Shown here: piece by piece, positions 34,238 to 42,268 of the stretch
How the letters are laid out: every line of letters begins with the position of its first letter
Numbering within the stretch: position 1 is the stretch's first letter
Source: MWDV01 sp002070715
GTDB taxonomy: Bacteria > Verrucomicrobiota > Verrucomicrobiia > Limisphaerales > MWDV01
Assembly (NCBI GenBank): GCA_035411585.1
Contig: DAONTI010000001.1
Span: 1-64,000 of the forward strand
Direction: 5' to 3'
DNA: 64,000 nt
Position numbers and translations under genes: made by a program
The notes under the pieces: model-generated
The model's input: only the letters and a program-made list of their open reading frames with translations
Told to the model about the DNA's origin: nothing
Database searches by the model: none

Positions 34238-36058
34238 TCACTGGCTTTCGTAGCGGAAGCGGAAGCGCCCCTCCGGCGCCACGTCGCCGCTCACGTAAAA
34301 ATCCATGAGATCTCCCGGGTGTTGCAGGTTGTCCGCCCACTGAAAATCCAAGGTCAATCGGGTGCTGTTCGTCGTCAGGCCGAGCGCTTGGCGGGGGATG
34401 GCCAGGTGCAATTCATGATCGGCCACCCGCATCGTCGCGGTCGCGACTTCCCGCCATTGCCATCCGGCAATATGTCGTTCCACCGTCACTTGATGGCCAG
34501 CATGTTTGGCGGTTCGGTTCACAACATAATCAAATCCTTCCCAACCCGTCCGCGCATCTTGGTCCGTATCCAGAAACAACCACATCCAACCTGGCGCCGT
34601 GGGCGGAGTCAACAGTGCGTGCGTCCGGACGTAGAAATAGATGTGGTGTTCATCCCGCGCCACCCGGCATTCGCGGATATCATTGCGGCCGGTGCGGTTG
34701 ATGTAATGCCGCCCCGCCACCCCGGAAAAGTCCCGTGGTTCGGTTTCTCCAGAGTGATCCGTAAAGATCGGCCTGACCTCCCGCCACTGGTCGAAGCTCC
34801 CCTCAATGCGGATGATTCGGGGTGGCGACGCCAGCGGCAACGCCGGCGCGCCCTTGAACCGGCGGATGTTGGTCACCAGTTGCCAATAATAATTGTCCCG
34901 ATGCCCCACCGCCGCCGGTTCAATGTCGCGGCTGTTTTCTTGATCGAACTGATCCACGAACGTCAAGGGGCCATCCCATTTTCCCCAGCGCCCGGCGATC
35001 CATTCGTTCCAGCCTGTGACCATCACAAATGGTGGCGTCAACGCCAAGGCGCGTTGCCATTGCTCGGCGAAGTTGTAGCCGTGGTTGACCGCCTCCGGAC
35101 CGGTTTCCACGCGGTCCCGGTGGAAACTCCGTCCGCGCGCCTCGCCGGAACTCATATTGGTGACCTGGCCATCTTTTTGGCGCAGGTTCTGGGCCACGGA
35201 AACGGTGAGCTGCTCCGGCTTCGCGGGGTCTTCGGTGTATCCGTAGGGTTGGGGGTAGGTCGCTTCCCAATGCCACGCATACGGGGTGTTCACCAACGTA
35301 AAGGGCCAATGCGCGCGCCGCAGGGTGAAGAATTCCTTTAATTCCGCGCTGGCCGCCGCCGGATCGCAGATCATCAACGGTTTGCCCTGCCAGCGGAACC
35401 ACAGCTCGGCGTATTCGCCCGGGCGATAGAGGTCATCGTAAATCTGTTGGGCGGTTTCCCCGGCGCGCGTATTCACCATGAAAGCGATTTGCGGCGTCCG
35501 ACCACCCGCCTGGCGCACGCACCGAAACACGGCACAGAGCGCACGGTAAGCTGCCGGATAAGTTTGCGCGTTGGTGGTGTCGAAAATGAGTGTGTCCACT
35601 CCGGCATCGGCCAGCAGTTGCGCGTGCCGCCGTAGCACCCACGGGTCATCACTGCGATAATAACCGTAGAGCGGTTCCCCCCAATAATGATACGTCCCGA
35701 TGGCCCCCCAGAGCGGCGACTGCGGTTTGTTCCGTGCGTCCGGATCCTGCGCGAGGATGCGGGTGATGTCGTAGGGGCCGTCTCCGTGCGGGTTTTTGCT
35801 GGGGGCCGCGCCGTGCCAGAGGAAATAGAACATTCCCACGAACCGGTCCGTTCGGGGCGGGCCCACCTCGCGGGCCAGCGGCAACGTGCGGTGCAACGCA
35901 TCGGTTGCCGGCCACGGGACGCCGGGATTTTCAGCCCGGCCCAGGTGAATCGTGCCCATGCCTGCCAGGAACAGCCCGAGCCCGCCAAGCCAGCGGACTC
36001 GTTGACGATGAAAACGGAAAATAACCATCGCACCGCCCAGCGTAGAGGGAAGATTCAT
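34238..36058 (-). CDS. Secreted GH99/GH71-like glycosidase with C-terminal binding domain
   Basis: A 606-residue protein with a signal region (HRQRVRWLGGLGLFLAGMGT) and a TIM-barrel-type domain. Its marks are RFVGMFYFLWHG, GTYHYWGEPLYGYY, DAGVDTLIFDTTN and VTGWNEWIAGRWG. The GWNEW end and the YxWG start recall the GH99/GH71/WbsX-like group, whose members cut alpha-mannans or alpha-glucans. From about residue 430 a CBM9-like sandwich follows (IRIEGSFDQWREV, HIYFYVRTHALLT, WMWLFLDTDQDARTGWEGFDY). Start is the ATG at 36058; the ATG at 36028 is also possible. It faces the sulfatase island tail-to-tail and may act on the same polymer. Exact family unproven. Confidence 0.75.
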   Translation of the reverse strand: MNLPSTLGGAMVIFRFHRQRVRWLGGLGLFLAGMGTIHLGRAENPGVPWPATDALHRTLPLAREVGPPRTDRFVGMFYFLWHGAAPSKNPHGDGPYDITRILAQDPDARNKPQSPLWGAIGTYHYWGEPLYGYYRSDDPWVLRRHAQLLADAGVDTLIFDTTNAQTYPAAYRALCAVFRCVRQAGGRTPQIAFMVNTRAGETAQQIYDDLYRPGEYAELWFRWQGKPLMICDPAAASAELKEFFTLRRAHWPFTLVNTPYAWHWEATYPQPYGYTEDPAKPEQLTVSVAQNLRQKDGQVTNMSSGEARGRSFHRDRVETGPEAVNHGYNFAEQWQRALALTPPFVMVTGWNEWIAGRWGKWDGPLTFVDQFDQENSRDIEPAAVGHRDNYYWQLVTNIRRFKGAPALPLASPPRIIRIEGSFDQWREVRPIFTDHSGETEPRDFSGVAGRHYINRTGRNDIRECRVARDEHHIYFYVRTHALLTPPTAPGWMWLFLDTDQDARTGWEGFDYVVNRTAKHAGHQVTVERHIAGWQWREVATATMRVADHELHLAIPRQALGLTTNSTRLTLDFQWADNLQHPGDLMDFYVSGDVAPEGRFRFRYESQ

Positions 36059-37163
36059 GGTGCCACAAGCTTGCGCACGCGACCGATCAAGAAATGACGC
36101 ATCGGTCCATGCGCTTTACACCGGACAATTTGTTGATGTAAACGGCCTGGTTGGGCAGATCGTCTGACGTACTCCCCGTCGCTGCTGACAGTAGAAAGCA
36201 CTTGAGGACGGCCGCACGCCATGACGCGTCGTGTTCACAAGTCCAGACCAAGAGCCGGCTGGCTCGTGTTCATGTAATCTTCGGCGGAGCGAAGGAATTC
36301 TCGCCGGATTTCAAAAAGGAAGCGCTGGAGCGCGGCATCTTTGTCGCCATCAGTCTGCCAAGAAATTTTCAAGCTCCAGGGGAGCGGAATATGGCGCCCC
36401 GACGGAGCTGCGACCAATTCTTCGTCTTGGGCCATCCGGCATGTTCTCGATTTGATGGTCGCAACGCGGTTAAACCTGAATCGCCGCGGGCTTCCGCCAC
36501 GGATGCGTTCCCAATTCAATTCGACCCCGCCGGGGTCGCAGATGCCCATCATCCTACACCGTGGGTGTTCACCCACGGCTATTCGGATTGTGTCCCTTCA
36601 GGACAAATGAATTGACTGCCAAGACGCGCCCCGAAGCAGGTGCGCTTCCCAATTCCTCGCCGACGCTGCGGCAGAAACGGCCTCGACCAAGACAATGTCT
36701 GGGTCCGGCCAGTGTTCGATCATGCGCCCACTCACCAAAGCGGAGGCCCTGCCCCGGCAGGGGTGGCATCGTTGTAGAATCCGATGGAAACTATTTCCCA
36801 GCCCCATTCGGGACGGCATCGTCCGGCTTCACAACCCAATCGCCGTTGCACCCAATTTTCGCCTCGGCGCAAAAGAGGGAAGATGCCGCGCCGATGGCGC
36901 TCCGGCAGGAGGAGGGAGACTGAGGACAGGGTGGAACCTGTCCCTCCCAGGGGGCCGGTGGTTCCTACCAAGGTGCCGCGCCTCCGGCGCTCCCGTTGCC
37001 CGGGGCGTCACAAGCGGCCCAAGGAGCGAACTGCGGGGCTATGGCGCGGGCGCGGGTGGCTTTTGGTTCCGCAGCCGGCCTGCCGGCGCGGGGCTGCGAG
37101 CGTTTGGACGCGTTGGAAGCGAGGGAGATTTCCTCCTCACCGCTTGGGCGGGACAGCCGGAGG
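36059..37163. other. Mosaic of degenerate repeats, no supported gene
   Basis: About 1.1 kb with no convincing coding region; six frames give short, overlapping, Arg/Pro-rich frames of similar length. It contains a partial copy of the ~260-bp repeat (36191-36238, same orientation as copy B), a more diverged piece near 36625-36680, and a palindromic CCGTGGGTGTTCACCCACGG near 36560. GCCCCGGCAGGGG (near 36751) and GGGAC(A)GG-type inverted elements also occur. The region looks like accumulated mobile or repeat debris beside the Rhs locus. Confidence 0.6.
36191..36238 (+). repeat. Partial copy of the dispersed repeat
   Basis: GAGGACGGCCGCACGCCATG and the following GACGCGTCGTGTTCA align with the end of copy B (GGAGACGGCCGCACTCCATG and GACGCTGCGCGTTCA), in the same orientation as B. 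Only the terminal ~48 bases remain. Confidence 0.65.
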
Positions 37164-37625
37164 TCACAACGGCGATACTCCACCTCCACCTGAAGGGGAT
37201 CGCGATCTGACAAACTCTTTTATTTCCACAATGTTCGTCGGCACGCTGTGGGAAATACACCACGCAATCCAAGACTCCTTGTTGGTGGAAATGGTGGCGT
37301 AGCACTTTGGATAGGCTTTACGCTTGTCCAATACGAACCAAAATTCATTTGTGGTCAGCAAGCCACTAGCAGTGCTGTAAAAGCCGTCCAGATGTTTCCA
37401 GTAAGCCTTTCCCGAAACGAATTGGTTTGCAGTTTGCAAAGCCCGAACATCAGGAATGACGACATCAGATCCCTTCGAGCGTGGAATTTCAATCGCATAC
37501 CTGTCGTTCTCCCCGTCCGGCCATCTAACCAGTTTGTATTCGTTCTTTTTCAGTCTGCCACAGCCTAGTGCAAGCGCCAAAACCAAGACTGCCAGAACAG
37601 CGGAAACAATCGTTCGTATGCGCAT
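37164..37625 (-). CDS. Putative lipoprotein next to Rhs tip (candidate immunity protein)
   Basis: A 153-residue protein with a signal peptide ending LALALGC, a plausible but imperfect lipobox, followed by GRLKKNEYKLVRWPDGEND. The rest is soluble and contains YWKHLDGFYSTASGLLTTNEFWFVLDKRKAYPKCYATI. The gene begins 3 bp after the Rhs-tip stop codon, so it is translationally linked to it. In Rhs and other polymorphic toxin loci the small gene directly after the variable tip usually encodes the cognate immunity protein; a lipoprotein would protect against a periplasmic or envelope toxin. This is context-based inference, and no immunity family is recognised. Lower GC than neighbours. Confidence 0.7.
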   Translation of the reverse strand: MRIRTIVSAVLAVLVLALALGCGRLKKNEYKLVRWPDGENDRYAIEIPRSKGSDVVIPDVRALQTANQFVSGKAYWKHLDGFYSTASGLLTTNEFWFVLDKRKAYPKCYATISTNKESWIAWCISHSVPTNIVEIKEFVRSRSPSGGGGVSPL

Positions 37626-37628
37626 AAC

Positions 37629-38522
37629 TCAATGGCTTCGCAACTGGATTTTCGTTTCGCATTTGCCTTTCGACGTGTCTCGGCAATGCTTGTTGGCTTT
37701 TTCCAACTCTTTACTGTCAATCCCGCATTTTGCGTTGGTCCAAACCCAGTTGCCGTTCTCGTCCTTCTCCTGTTGGCCTGTCCACTTGGTGATTTTCATT
37801 CTGGAAACAACCCGGCCGTAAACCCACTCCTCGTTTCCTTTCCACACTGGATTGAAGTTGCCGGATGCACAACAACACTTAATTGTACATTTGTATTTCA
37901 TTCTACATGCGATGTTCGGAGCTACGTCGCCAGACATTGGAAGCCATCGCGTGCCGATTGGGAATGGGCCAATCTCACCGCCCTCTGCCCGCCCGCCTTC
38001 GCCGGGTGCAACCACTATGATCTTGATTGAAACACGAGTCAGAGCTTTGGCATATTCGCTGTTCACGTTGGCCGTTGCGTTTCCGCACGGCTGCGCTGAA
38101 AAGGGCATTTCCAGATTTCCGCTCGGACTGTTGTGATCCGATAGACCAAGTCGATCAAATCGGCTGATTGGGTTGTTCCGAATAAAGCCATGCAGATTTC
38201 GTCCCCCTCGCTCTTCGACTGGATCTCTGTTTGGCCACCTTCCTGTGCTCGCGTTGTAGTACCGATATCCGTAGTCGAGTAGATCGGATTCCTCATCCTG
38301 ATATTGGGTCGAGAACCGGAAGGGATTGGTCTGGGCCATCGGCTCGGTTTCACGCAACCGCGCCGCGAACGGGCCGGGTTCGCAACGGGGGCTTTCGCAG
38401 TCACTCCTCGCGTTAACCGGCACATCAATCATGGCAGGATACTGCGCGCGTAATTGGCGAGCCATGCCCGGAGCGTGGGGGTCGCGCCATGCGTTGTCAA
38501 CACCCCGAAACACCCCTGTCAT
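37629..38522 (-). CDS. Truncated Rhs protein: core end plus variable C-terminal tip
   Basis: A 297-residue frame carrying only the end of an Rhs protein. NPFRFSTQYQDEESDLLDYGY, YRYYNASTGRWPNRDP and NNPISRFDRLG (about residues 85-140) are the conserved Rhs-associated core. Beyond it lies an unrelated, cysteine-rich tip of ~165 residues (ACRMKYKCTIKCCCASGNF, KCGIDSKELEKANKHC). The ATG used here lies inside the terminal inverted repeat of the adjacent insertion sequence and the first ~60 residues do not look like Rhs, so the 5' end is lost. It may be an orphan tip that is silent or recombines into a full Rhs gene. The toxin activity of the tip is not recognised. Confidence 0.78.
   Translation of the reverse strand: MTGVFRGVDNAWRDPHAPGMARQLRAQYPAMIDVPVNARSDCESPRCEPGPFAARLRETEPMAQTNPFRFSTQYQDEESDLLDYGYRYYNASTGRWPNRDPVEERGGRNLHGFIRNNPISRFDRLGLSDHNSPSGNLEMPFSAQPCGNATANVNSEYAKALTRVSIKIIVVAPGEGGRAEGGEIGPFPIGTRWLPMSGDVAPNIACRMKYKCTIKCCCASGNFNPVWKGNEEWVYGRVVSRMKITKWTGQQEKDENGNWVWTNAKCGIDSKELEKANKHCRDTSKGKCETKIQLRSH
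38511..38516. repeat. Left target-site duplication of the insertion sequence
   Basis: CACCCC directly abuts the left inverted repeat and is repeated at 40024-40029 directly after the right one. The sequence around it is C-rich, so the match could partly be chance, but its placement at both exact ends supports duplication on insertion. Confidence 0.7.
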
Positions 38523-38572
38523 GACTCTTTGAGAATGTCCCCTTTGGGACTCGCTAAAAATGTCCCCTTGGG
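38517..38572 (+). repeat. Left terminal inverted repeat
   Basis: Matches the reverse complement of 39968-40023. Conserved blocks are TGTCA, ACTCTTT, AATGTCCCCTT, a GACTC/AACTC pair, and a second AATGTCCCCT, at identical spacing in both ends. Confidence 0.85.
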
Positions 38573-38602
38573 GCGGCGGTTGCGGTAGCTACTGCCGCCA
38601 CG

Positions 38603-39997
38603 ATGGGAACATTAACGATGAGTGCGAAAGAGCGGCGACGGGCCGTCATTATGGCGGGAGTGCAAGCGGGAGAACTCAACTTGGTGGGCGCGGCCGCCGT
38701 GCTGGGGCTGAGCTACCGCCAAACCAAGCGGGTGTGGCGACGGTATCGGACCGCCGGAGACGCGGGGTTGGTGCATCGGTTGCGCGGCCGCCCCGGCCCG
38801 CGCCGCCAGGCGCCGGAGCTCCGCGCGCAGGTGCTGGCGCGTGTGGCAGCGCGGTATCCGGACTTTGGGCCGACGCTGGCGGCGGAGTATCTGGCCCAGG
38901 AGGGCTGGCGGGTGGATCACGAGACGCTGCGGCGCTGGCTGCTGGCCGCGGGCCGATGGACCGTGCGCCGACGGCGGCAACGCCACCGGCAATGGCGCGA
39001 GCGCAAACCGTGCTTTGGGGCGATGGTGCAACTGGATGGTTCGCACCACGACTGGTTCGAGGGACGGCGGGCGCCGTGCGTGCTGAGGGTGATGGTGGAT
39101 GATGCGACCAACCGGGTGTGGGCCCAGTTTTTTGAGGCGGAGACGACGCACGCCAGCTACGACATGCTGGAAGGCTGGGCCAGGAGGTATGGGCTGCCGC
39201 AGAGCCTGTATGTGGACCGGGACAGCATCTATCGGTGCGAAGGGGTGGGGAGCATTGCCGAGCAAATCGCCGGGAAAAGGCCCCAAACCCAGTTTGGGCG
39301 GGCGATGGAAAAGTTGGGGGTGCAATTGATCTTGGCCCACAGTCCGCAGGCCAAGGGGCGGGTGGAACGGATGAACGGGGTGCTGCAAGACCGGCTGGTG
39401 AAGGCGCTGCGACTGGCCGGGATCAACGATCTGGCCGCAGCCAACGCGTATTTGGCGCAGACGTATCTGCCCGAACTCAACCAGAGATTCCAGGTGCCGG
39501 CGGCCAGTGCGGCGGATGTACACCAAGCGGTGCCGCGGGGGTGGCAGGAGGCATTGAGTTGGGAAGTCGAGCGGGTGGTGCAACGGGATTGGACGGTGGT
39601 TTACCAAGGCCGGTGGTATCAATTGGATCGGGCGACGGCCGGGCTGGGACTGGCGGGCAAGAAGGTGACGGTGCGACGGCTGCGGGATGGGCGCATCCAA
39701 CTGGAGCGAGGTGGTGTGAAACTCCAATGGCGGGAACTGGACCGGCGCCCCCTGCGGGTGCGAGTCCCGGTGGTACCGATCCGACCCGCCGTGGGGCGGC
39801 AGAAGCCGGCGGCGAACCATCCGTGGCGGCTGCAGCGGATTGGGAGAGTGCGCAAGGGGAGGCAACGGCGGACGGGTGGCGTGCGTCGGGTGGAGTCCTC
39901 TGGTCGGCCTCCGCTCCGCTCCGGCCTCCCGGCGTCCCCCACCCGACGCACAGAGAACAACCACAGAGCCAGGGGACATTATCGTCTGAGTTCTTAA
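38603..39997 (+). CDS. DDE transposase, ISNCY family
   Basis: A 464-residue transposase. An N-terminal helix-turn-helix (residues 8-65, GAAAVLGLSYRQTKRVWRRY) is followed by a second winged region and an RNase H-like catalytic core. The candidate triad is Asp145 (QLDGSHHDWF), Asp205 (YVDRDSIY) and Glu255 (GRVERMNGVLQDR), with the Arg/Lys-rich spacing typical of ISNCY/IS481-like enzymes. LYVDRDSIY and AHSPQAKGRVERMNG are characteristic. The last ~50 residues are low-complexity and run into the right inverted repeat. The frame is uninterrupted, so the element may still be active. It is transcribed opposite to the Rhs remnant. Confidence 0.92.
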   Translation: MGTLTMSAKERRRAVIMAGVQAGELNLVGAAAVLGLSYRQTKRVWRRYRTAGDAGLVHRLRGRPGPRRQAPELRAQVLARVAARYPDFGPTLAAEYLAQEGWRVDHETLRRWLLAAGRWTVRRRRQRHRQWRERKPCFGAMVQLDGSHHDWFEGRRAPCVLRVMVDDATNRVWAQFFEAETTHASYDMLEGWARRYGLPQSLYVDRDSIYRCEGVGSIAEQIAGKRPQTQFGRAMEKLGVQLILAHSPQAKGRVERMNGVLQDRLVKALRLAGINDLAAANAYLAQTYLPELNQRFQVPAASAADVHQAVPRGWQEALSWEVERVVQRDWTVVYQGRWYQLDRATAGLGLAGKKVTVRRLRDGRIQLERGGVKLQWRELDRRPLRVRVPVVPIRPAVGRQKPAANHPWRLQRIGRVRKGRQRRTGGVRRVESSGRPPLRSGLPASPTRRTENNHRARGHYRLSS

Positions 39998-40023
39998 GGG
40001 GACATTGCTAAAGAGTTTTGACA
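39968..40023 (-). repeat. Right terminal inverted repeat
   Basis: Reverse complement of the left terminal repeat with the same box order and spacing. It overlaps the last codons of the transposase. Confidence 0.85.
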
Positions 40024-40029
40024 CACCCC
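40024..40029. repeat. Right target-site duplication
   Basis: CACCCC, identical to 38511-38516 on the other side of the element. Confidence 0.7.
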
Positions 40030-40662
40030 GAACCACGCCGGAATGTCCCAAAGCCGCCACGACTCCACGAGGACTGGGGAGCATACGCGCCGCGCGTGTG
40101 CCGGCGGACGCCTCGTCCGCCAGAAGCGACAACCGTTCAAACACATCCTACGGTTCACCTCACTTGCCCGAGTCAGTGCTCGACGCGAGGCCCGTCGAAC
40201 CGCACCCGGGGCGGGTGCGCTCCCCAGCTCTGCCCGACGCCGCTGGAAAGCGGCCGGAGACGGCCGCACTCCATGACGCTGCGCGTTCAATCATGCGCCA
40301 AGGCGAAACGCCCGCTTTCAGGCGCGCCAGCCCGCGGATGTTTTCGACAATTGGGGGCGCTGCACTGCCGCTTTCCGTGATGTCTGCCCGCGCGGCCCGC
40401 AAGCGGATTGGTCGCTGCACGTCTGGTGAACAACGTTCGGGGATGATATCCGCGCCGCGGATCAGGGAAAAGGGATCGCCGGAAATTTGGGAATGCGGGA
40501 AATCTTTTTGACCTGGCCCGCCGGCTCTGTTTAGCTGGCCCGGCGTCGCCATTGGCGGCGCGCGGATAACCGGGTATGAACCTACGGATTGCTTCACGAG
40601 ACGGGCACCCGTCGGCTCGTCGCAGGATGGACGGGCGGCAACGGGGTCGCGGCTGATTCCTC
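40030..40662. other. Repeat-derived intergenic region before the MFS gene
   Basis: No supported gene. Positions 40074-40331 are copy B of the dispersed repeat. From 40340 to 40660 the sequence has only short random frames. The stretch around 40507-40545 (TTTTTGACCTGG onward) could contain the MFS promoter but shows no convincing -10 box. Confidence 0.55.
40074..40331 (-). repeat. Dispersed ~260-bp repeat, copy B (inverted relative to A)
   Basis: Its reverse complement aligns with 33622-33881, including the shared GTGCGGCCGTCTCCGGCCGC and GGGGAGCGCACCCGCCCCGG blocks. On the minus strand it leads directly into the insertion-sequence target and the Rhs remnant, so the repeat may have replaced the missing Rhs 5' part. 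Confidence 0.85.
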
Positions 40663-42129
40663 ATGGGCTTTTTCATAGTCTGTCTTTGCCTCGCTGCGAT
40701 TGTCGGGTTGTATTTCTTCAACAATCCGATGCGCCACGGAGGGTGGTTCCTGACGCGCCGCTTCATCAACTGGTTCCCCTTGGGGATGACCTACGCGTTT
40801 CTGTACATGGGACGCTACAATCTGAATGCCGCCAAGGATGCCATGGGCGCGCTGATGTCCAACGAGGCGTTCGGGGTGATTTTCGCCGCCGGCACGTGGA
40901 CCTACGCGCTTTCGTTCATCGTCAACGGACCGCTGGTGGACAAGCTGGGGGGCAAGAAAGGCATTTTGATCGCCGCGATTGGGTCCGCCGCCGCCAACCT
41001 GCTGCTGGGGGTGCTGACGTATCTGCATCTGACCGGGGTGTTGCGGATGAACCTGGTGATTACGTTCTCCGTGGTGTACGCGCTGAACATGTATTTCCAG
41101 AGCTACGGAGCGGTTTCAATCATCAAGGTGAAGGCGTATTGGTTCCATGTGCGTGAACGCGGCATTTTCGGGGCCATTTTTGGCACGCTCATTTCGTTTG
41201 GGGTTTATTTCGCGTTCGACTGGGGGCAGGCAATTGTGGATGCCGCCAAACTCCAGGCCGCCCACTCCAGCCATTGGCTGGCGCGGTTAATCCACGCGGT
41301 CTTTGCCTCGGAGCGGCACGCGGTGGACGCGACCTGGGCGGTGTTTTTCATTCCCGGATTGATTCTTCTAGTCTGGGCGTTGCTGGACATTTGGCTGATC
41401 AAGGACGCGCCCGAGGATGCGGGATTTCCCCCGTTTGACACGCACGACGCCTCATCGGGACAGATGGAGGTGGAATACACGACGTTGGACCTGCTCAAGA
41501 AGGTGTTTGCCAGTCCGGTGATGCTGTTGATTTCCGTGGTGGAACTGACCTCGGGGATTTTCCGCAACGGGATTGCGCAATGGTACAAAATCTTCGTCCG
41601 CGAATTCCCGCAGCCCGGCACGGAGTTTTTCTTTGAGCATTGGGGCTTGCTGTTGTGCATGTTTGGGATCGTCGGCGGATTTGTGGGGGGAATGGTTTCG
41701 GACAAGTTCTTTCAATCCCGGCGCGGGCCGCCCGCCGGATTGCTGTGCGTCTTGGTGTTGTTGATGGCGTTGACCATGTCCGCGTTTCTCCATTCGTCGC
41801 CCCTGATCATCGGGGTGGCGTCGCTCACCATTGTCATGTGCGCCATCGGGATCACGTCGTTGATGTCCGGCACGGCGGCTACTGATTTGGGCGGACGAAA
41901 AGCCACGGCGACGTGTTCGGGGATCGTGGATGGTTTCGCCTATCTGGGCAGCGGGATCCAATCCATCGGGTTGGGGTATCTGACCGGGCACGGGTGGTTC
42001 TGGTGGCCGATTTTCCTCATGCCGTTCGCGATTCTGGGGGTGCTGGCGTCCCTGAAAATCTGGCATGCGCTGCCGCCGGCCACACGGAAATACTTGGCGG
42101 AAGTGGAAGCGCGAACCAAGCCGGCTTGA
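40663..42129 (+). CDS. MFS transporter, organophosphate:phosphate antiporter type
   Basis: A 488-residue inner-membrane transporter with about 12 helices and one extra N-terminal helix. MTYAFLYMGRYNLNAAKDAM near residue 45 and SYGAVSIIKVKAYWFHVRERG near 150 are the marks of the GlpT/UhpT/UhpC family: an Arg-containing first helix and the WFxxRERG loop. A hydrophilic central loop precedes DLLKKVFASPVMLL. Family members exchange sugar phosphates or glycerol phosphate for phosphate. The next two genes, an oxidoreductase and a URO-D-like protein, lie about 140 bp downstream on the same strand; the substrate could be a product they process. Direction and substrate are not established. Confidence 0.88.
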   Translation: MGFFIVCLCLAAIVGLYFFNNPMRHGGWFLTRRFINWFPLGMTYAFLYMGRYNLNAAKDAMGALMSNEAFGVIFAAGTWTYALSFIVNGPLVDKLGGKKGILIAAIGSAAANLLLGVLTYLHLTGVLRMNLVITFSVVYALNMYFQSYGAVSIIKVKAYWFHVRERGIFGAIFGTLISFGVYFAFDWGQAIVDAAKLQAAHSSHWLARLIHAVFASERHAVDATWAVFFIPGLILLVWALLDIWLIKDAPEDAGFPPFDTHDASSGQMEVEYTTLDLLKKVFASPVMLLISVVELTSGIFRNGIAQWYKIFVREFPQPGTEFFFEHWGLLLCMFGIVGGFVGGMVSDKFFQSRRGPPAGLLCVLVLLMALTMSAFLHSSPLIIGVASLTIVMCAIGITSLMSGTAATDLGGRKATATCSGIVDGFAYLGSGIQSIGLGYLTGHGWFWWPIFLMPFAILGVLASLKIWHALPPATRKYLAEVEARTKPA

Positions 42130-42268
42130 AGCCCGATCTCGGGCGGACGGGGGAAGCTTTGGTCCGGTGGGGAAAGGATTGACTTTGGCGGAAAACCGTC
42201 AAGTTTGGTGAAGGCAACCTGTGCGCGGTGTGAATAATCGAAAACCTGAAACCCATCCGAGAATCCAG

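Larger units (their letters stand above)
38517..40023 (+). mobile_element. Complete insertion sequence, ISNCY-like, 1507 bp
   Basis: Bounded by terminal inverted repeats of roughly 55 bp. The left end reads TGTCATGACTCTTTGAGAAT and the right end, reversed, TGTCAAAACTCTTTAGCAAT. Each end has two AATGTCCCCTT-type boxes 31 bases apart, likely transposase-binding subsites. It carries one transposase gene and is flanked by CACCCC on both sides. It lies at the broken 5' end of the Rhs tip, on the opposite strand. The two ends are not identical internally, so the copy is not brand new, but the gene is intact. Confidence 0.88.

Noticed and set aside
36235..36576. A minus-strand frame of 113 residues in the repeat mosaic
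   Set aside because: It coincides with other frames of equal length, contains repeat-derived sequence and has no ribosome-binding site or family marks.
33607..40662. CRISPR array or integron attC cluster in the repeat-rich region
   Set aside because: Repeats are long, few, inverted and irregularly spaced, with no regular short direct repeats, cas genes or integrase.
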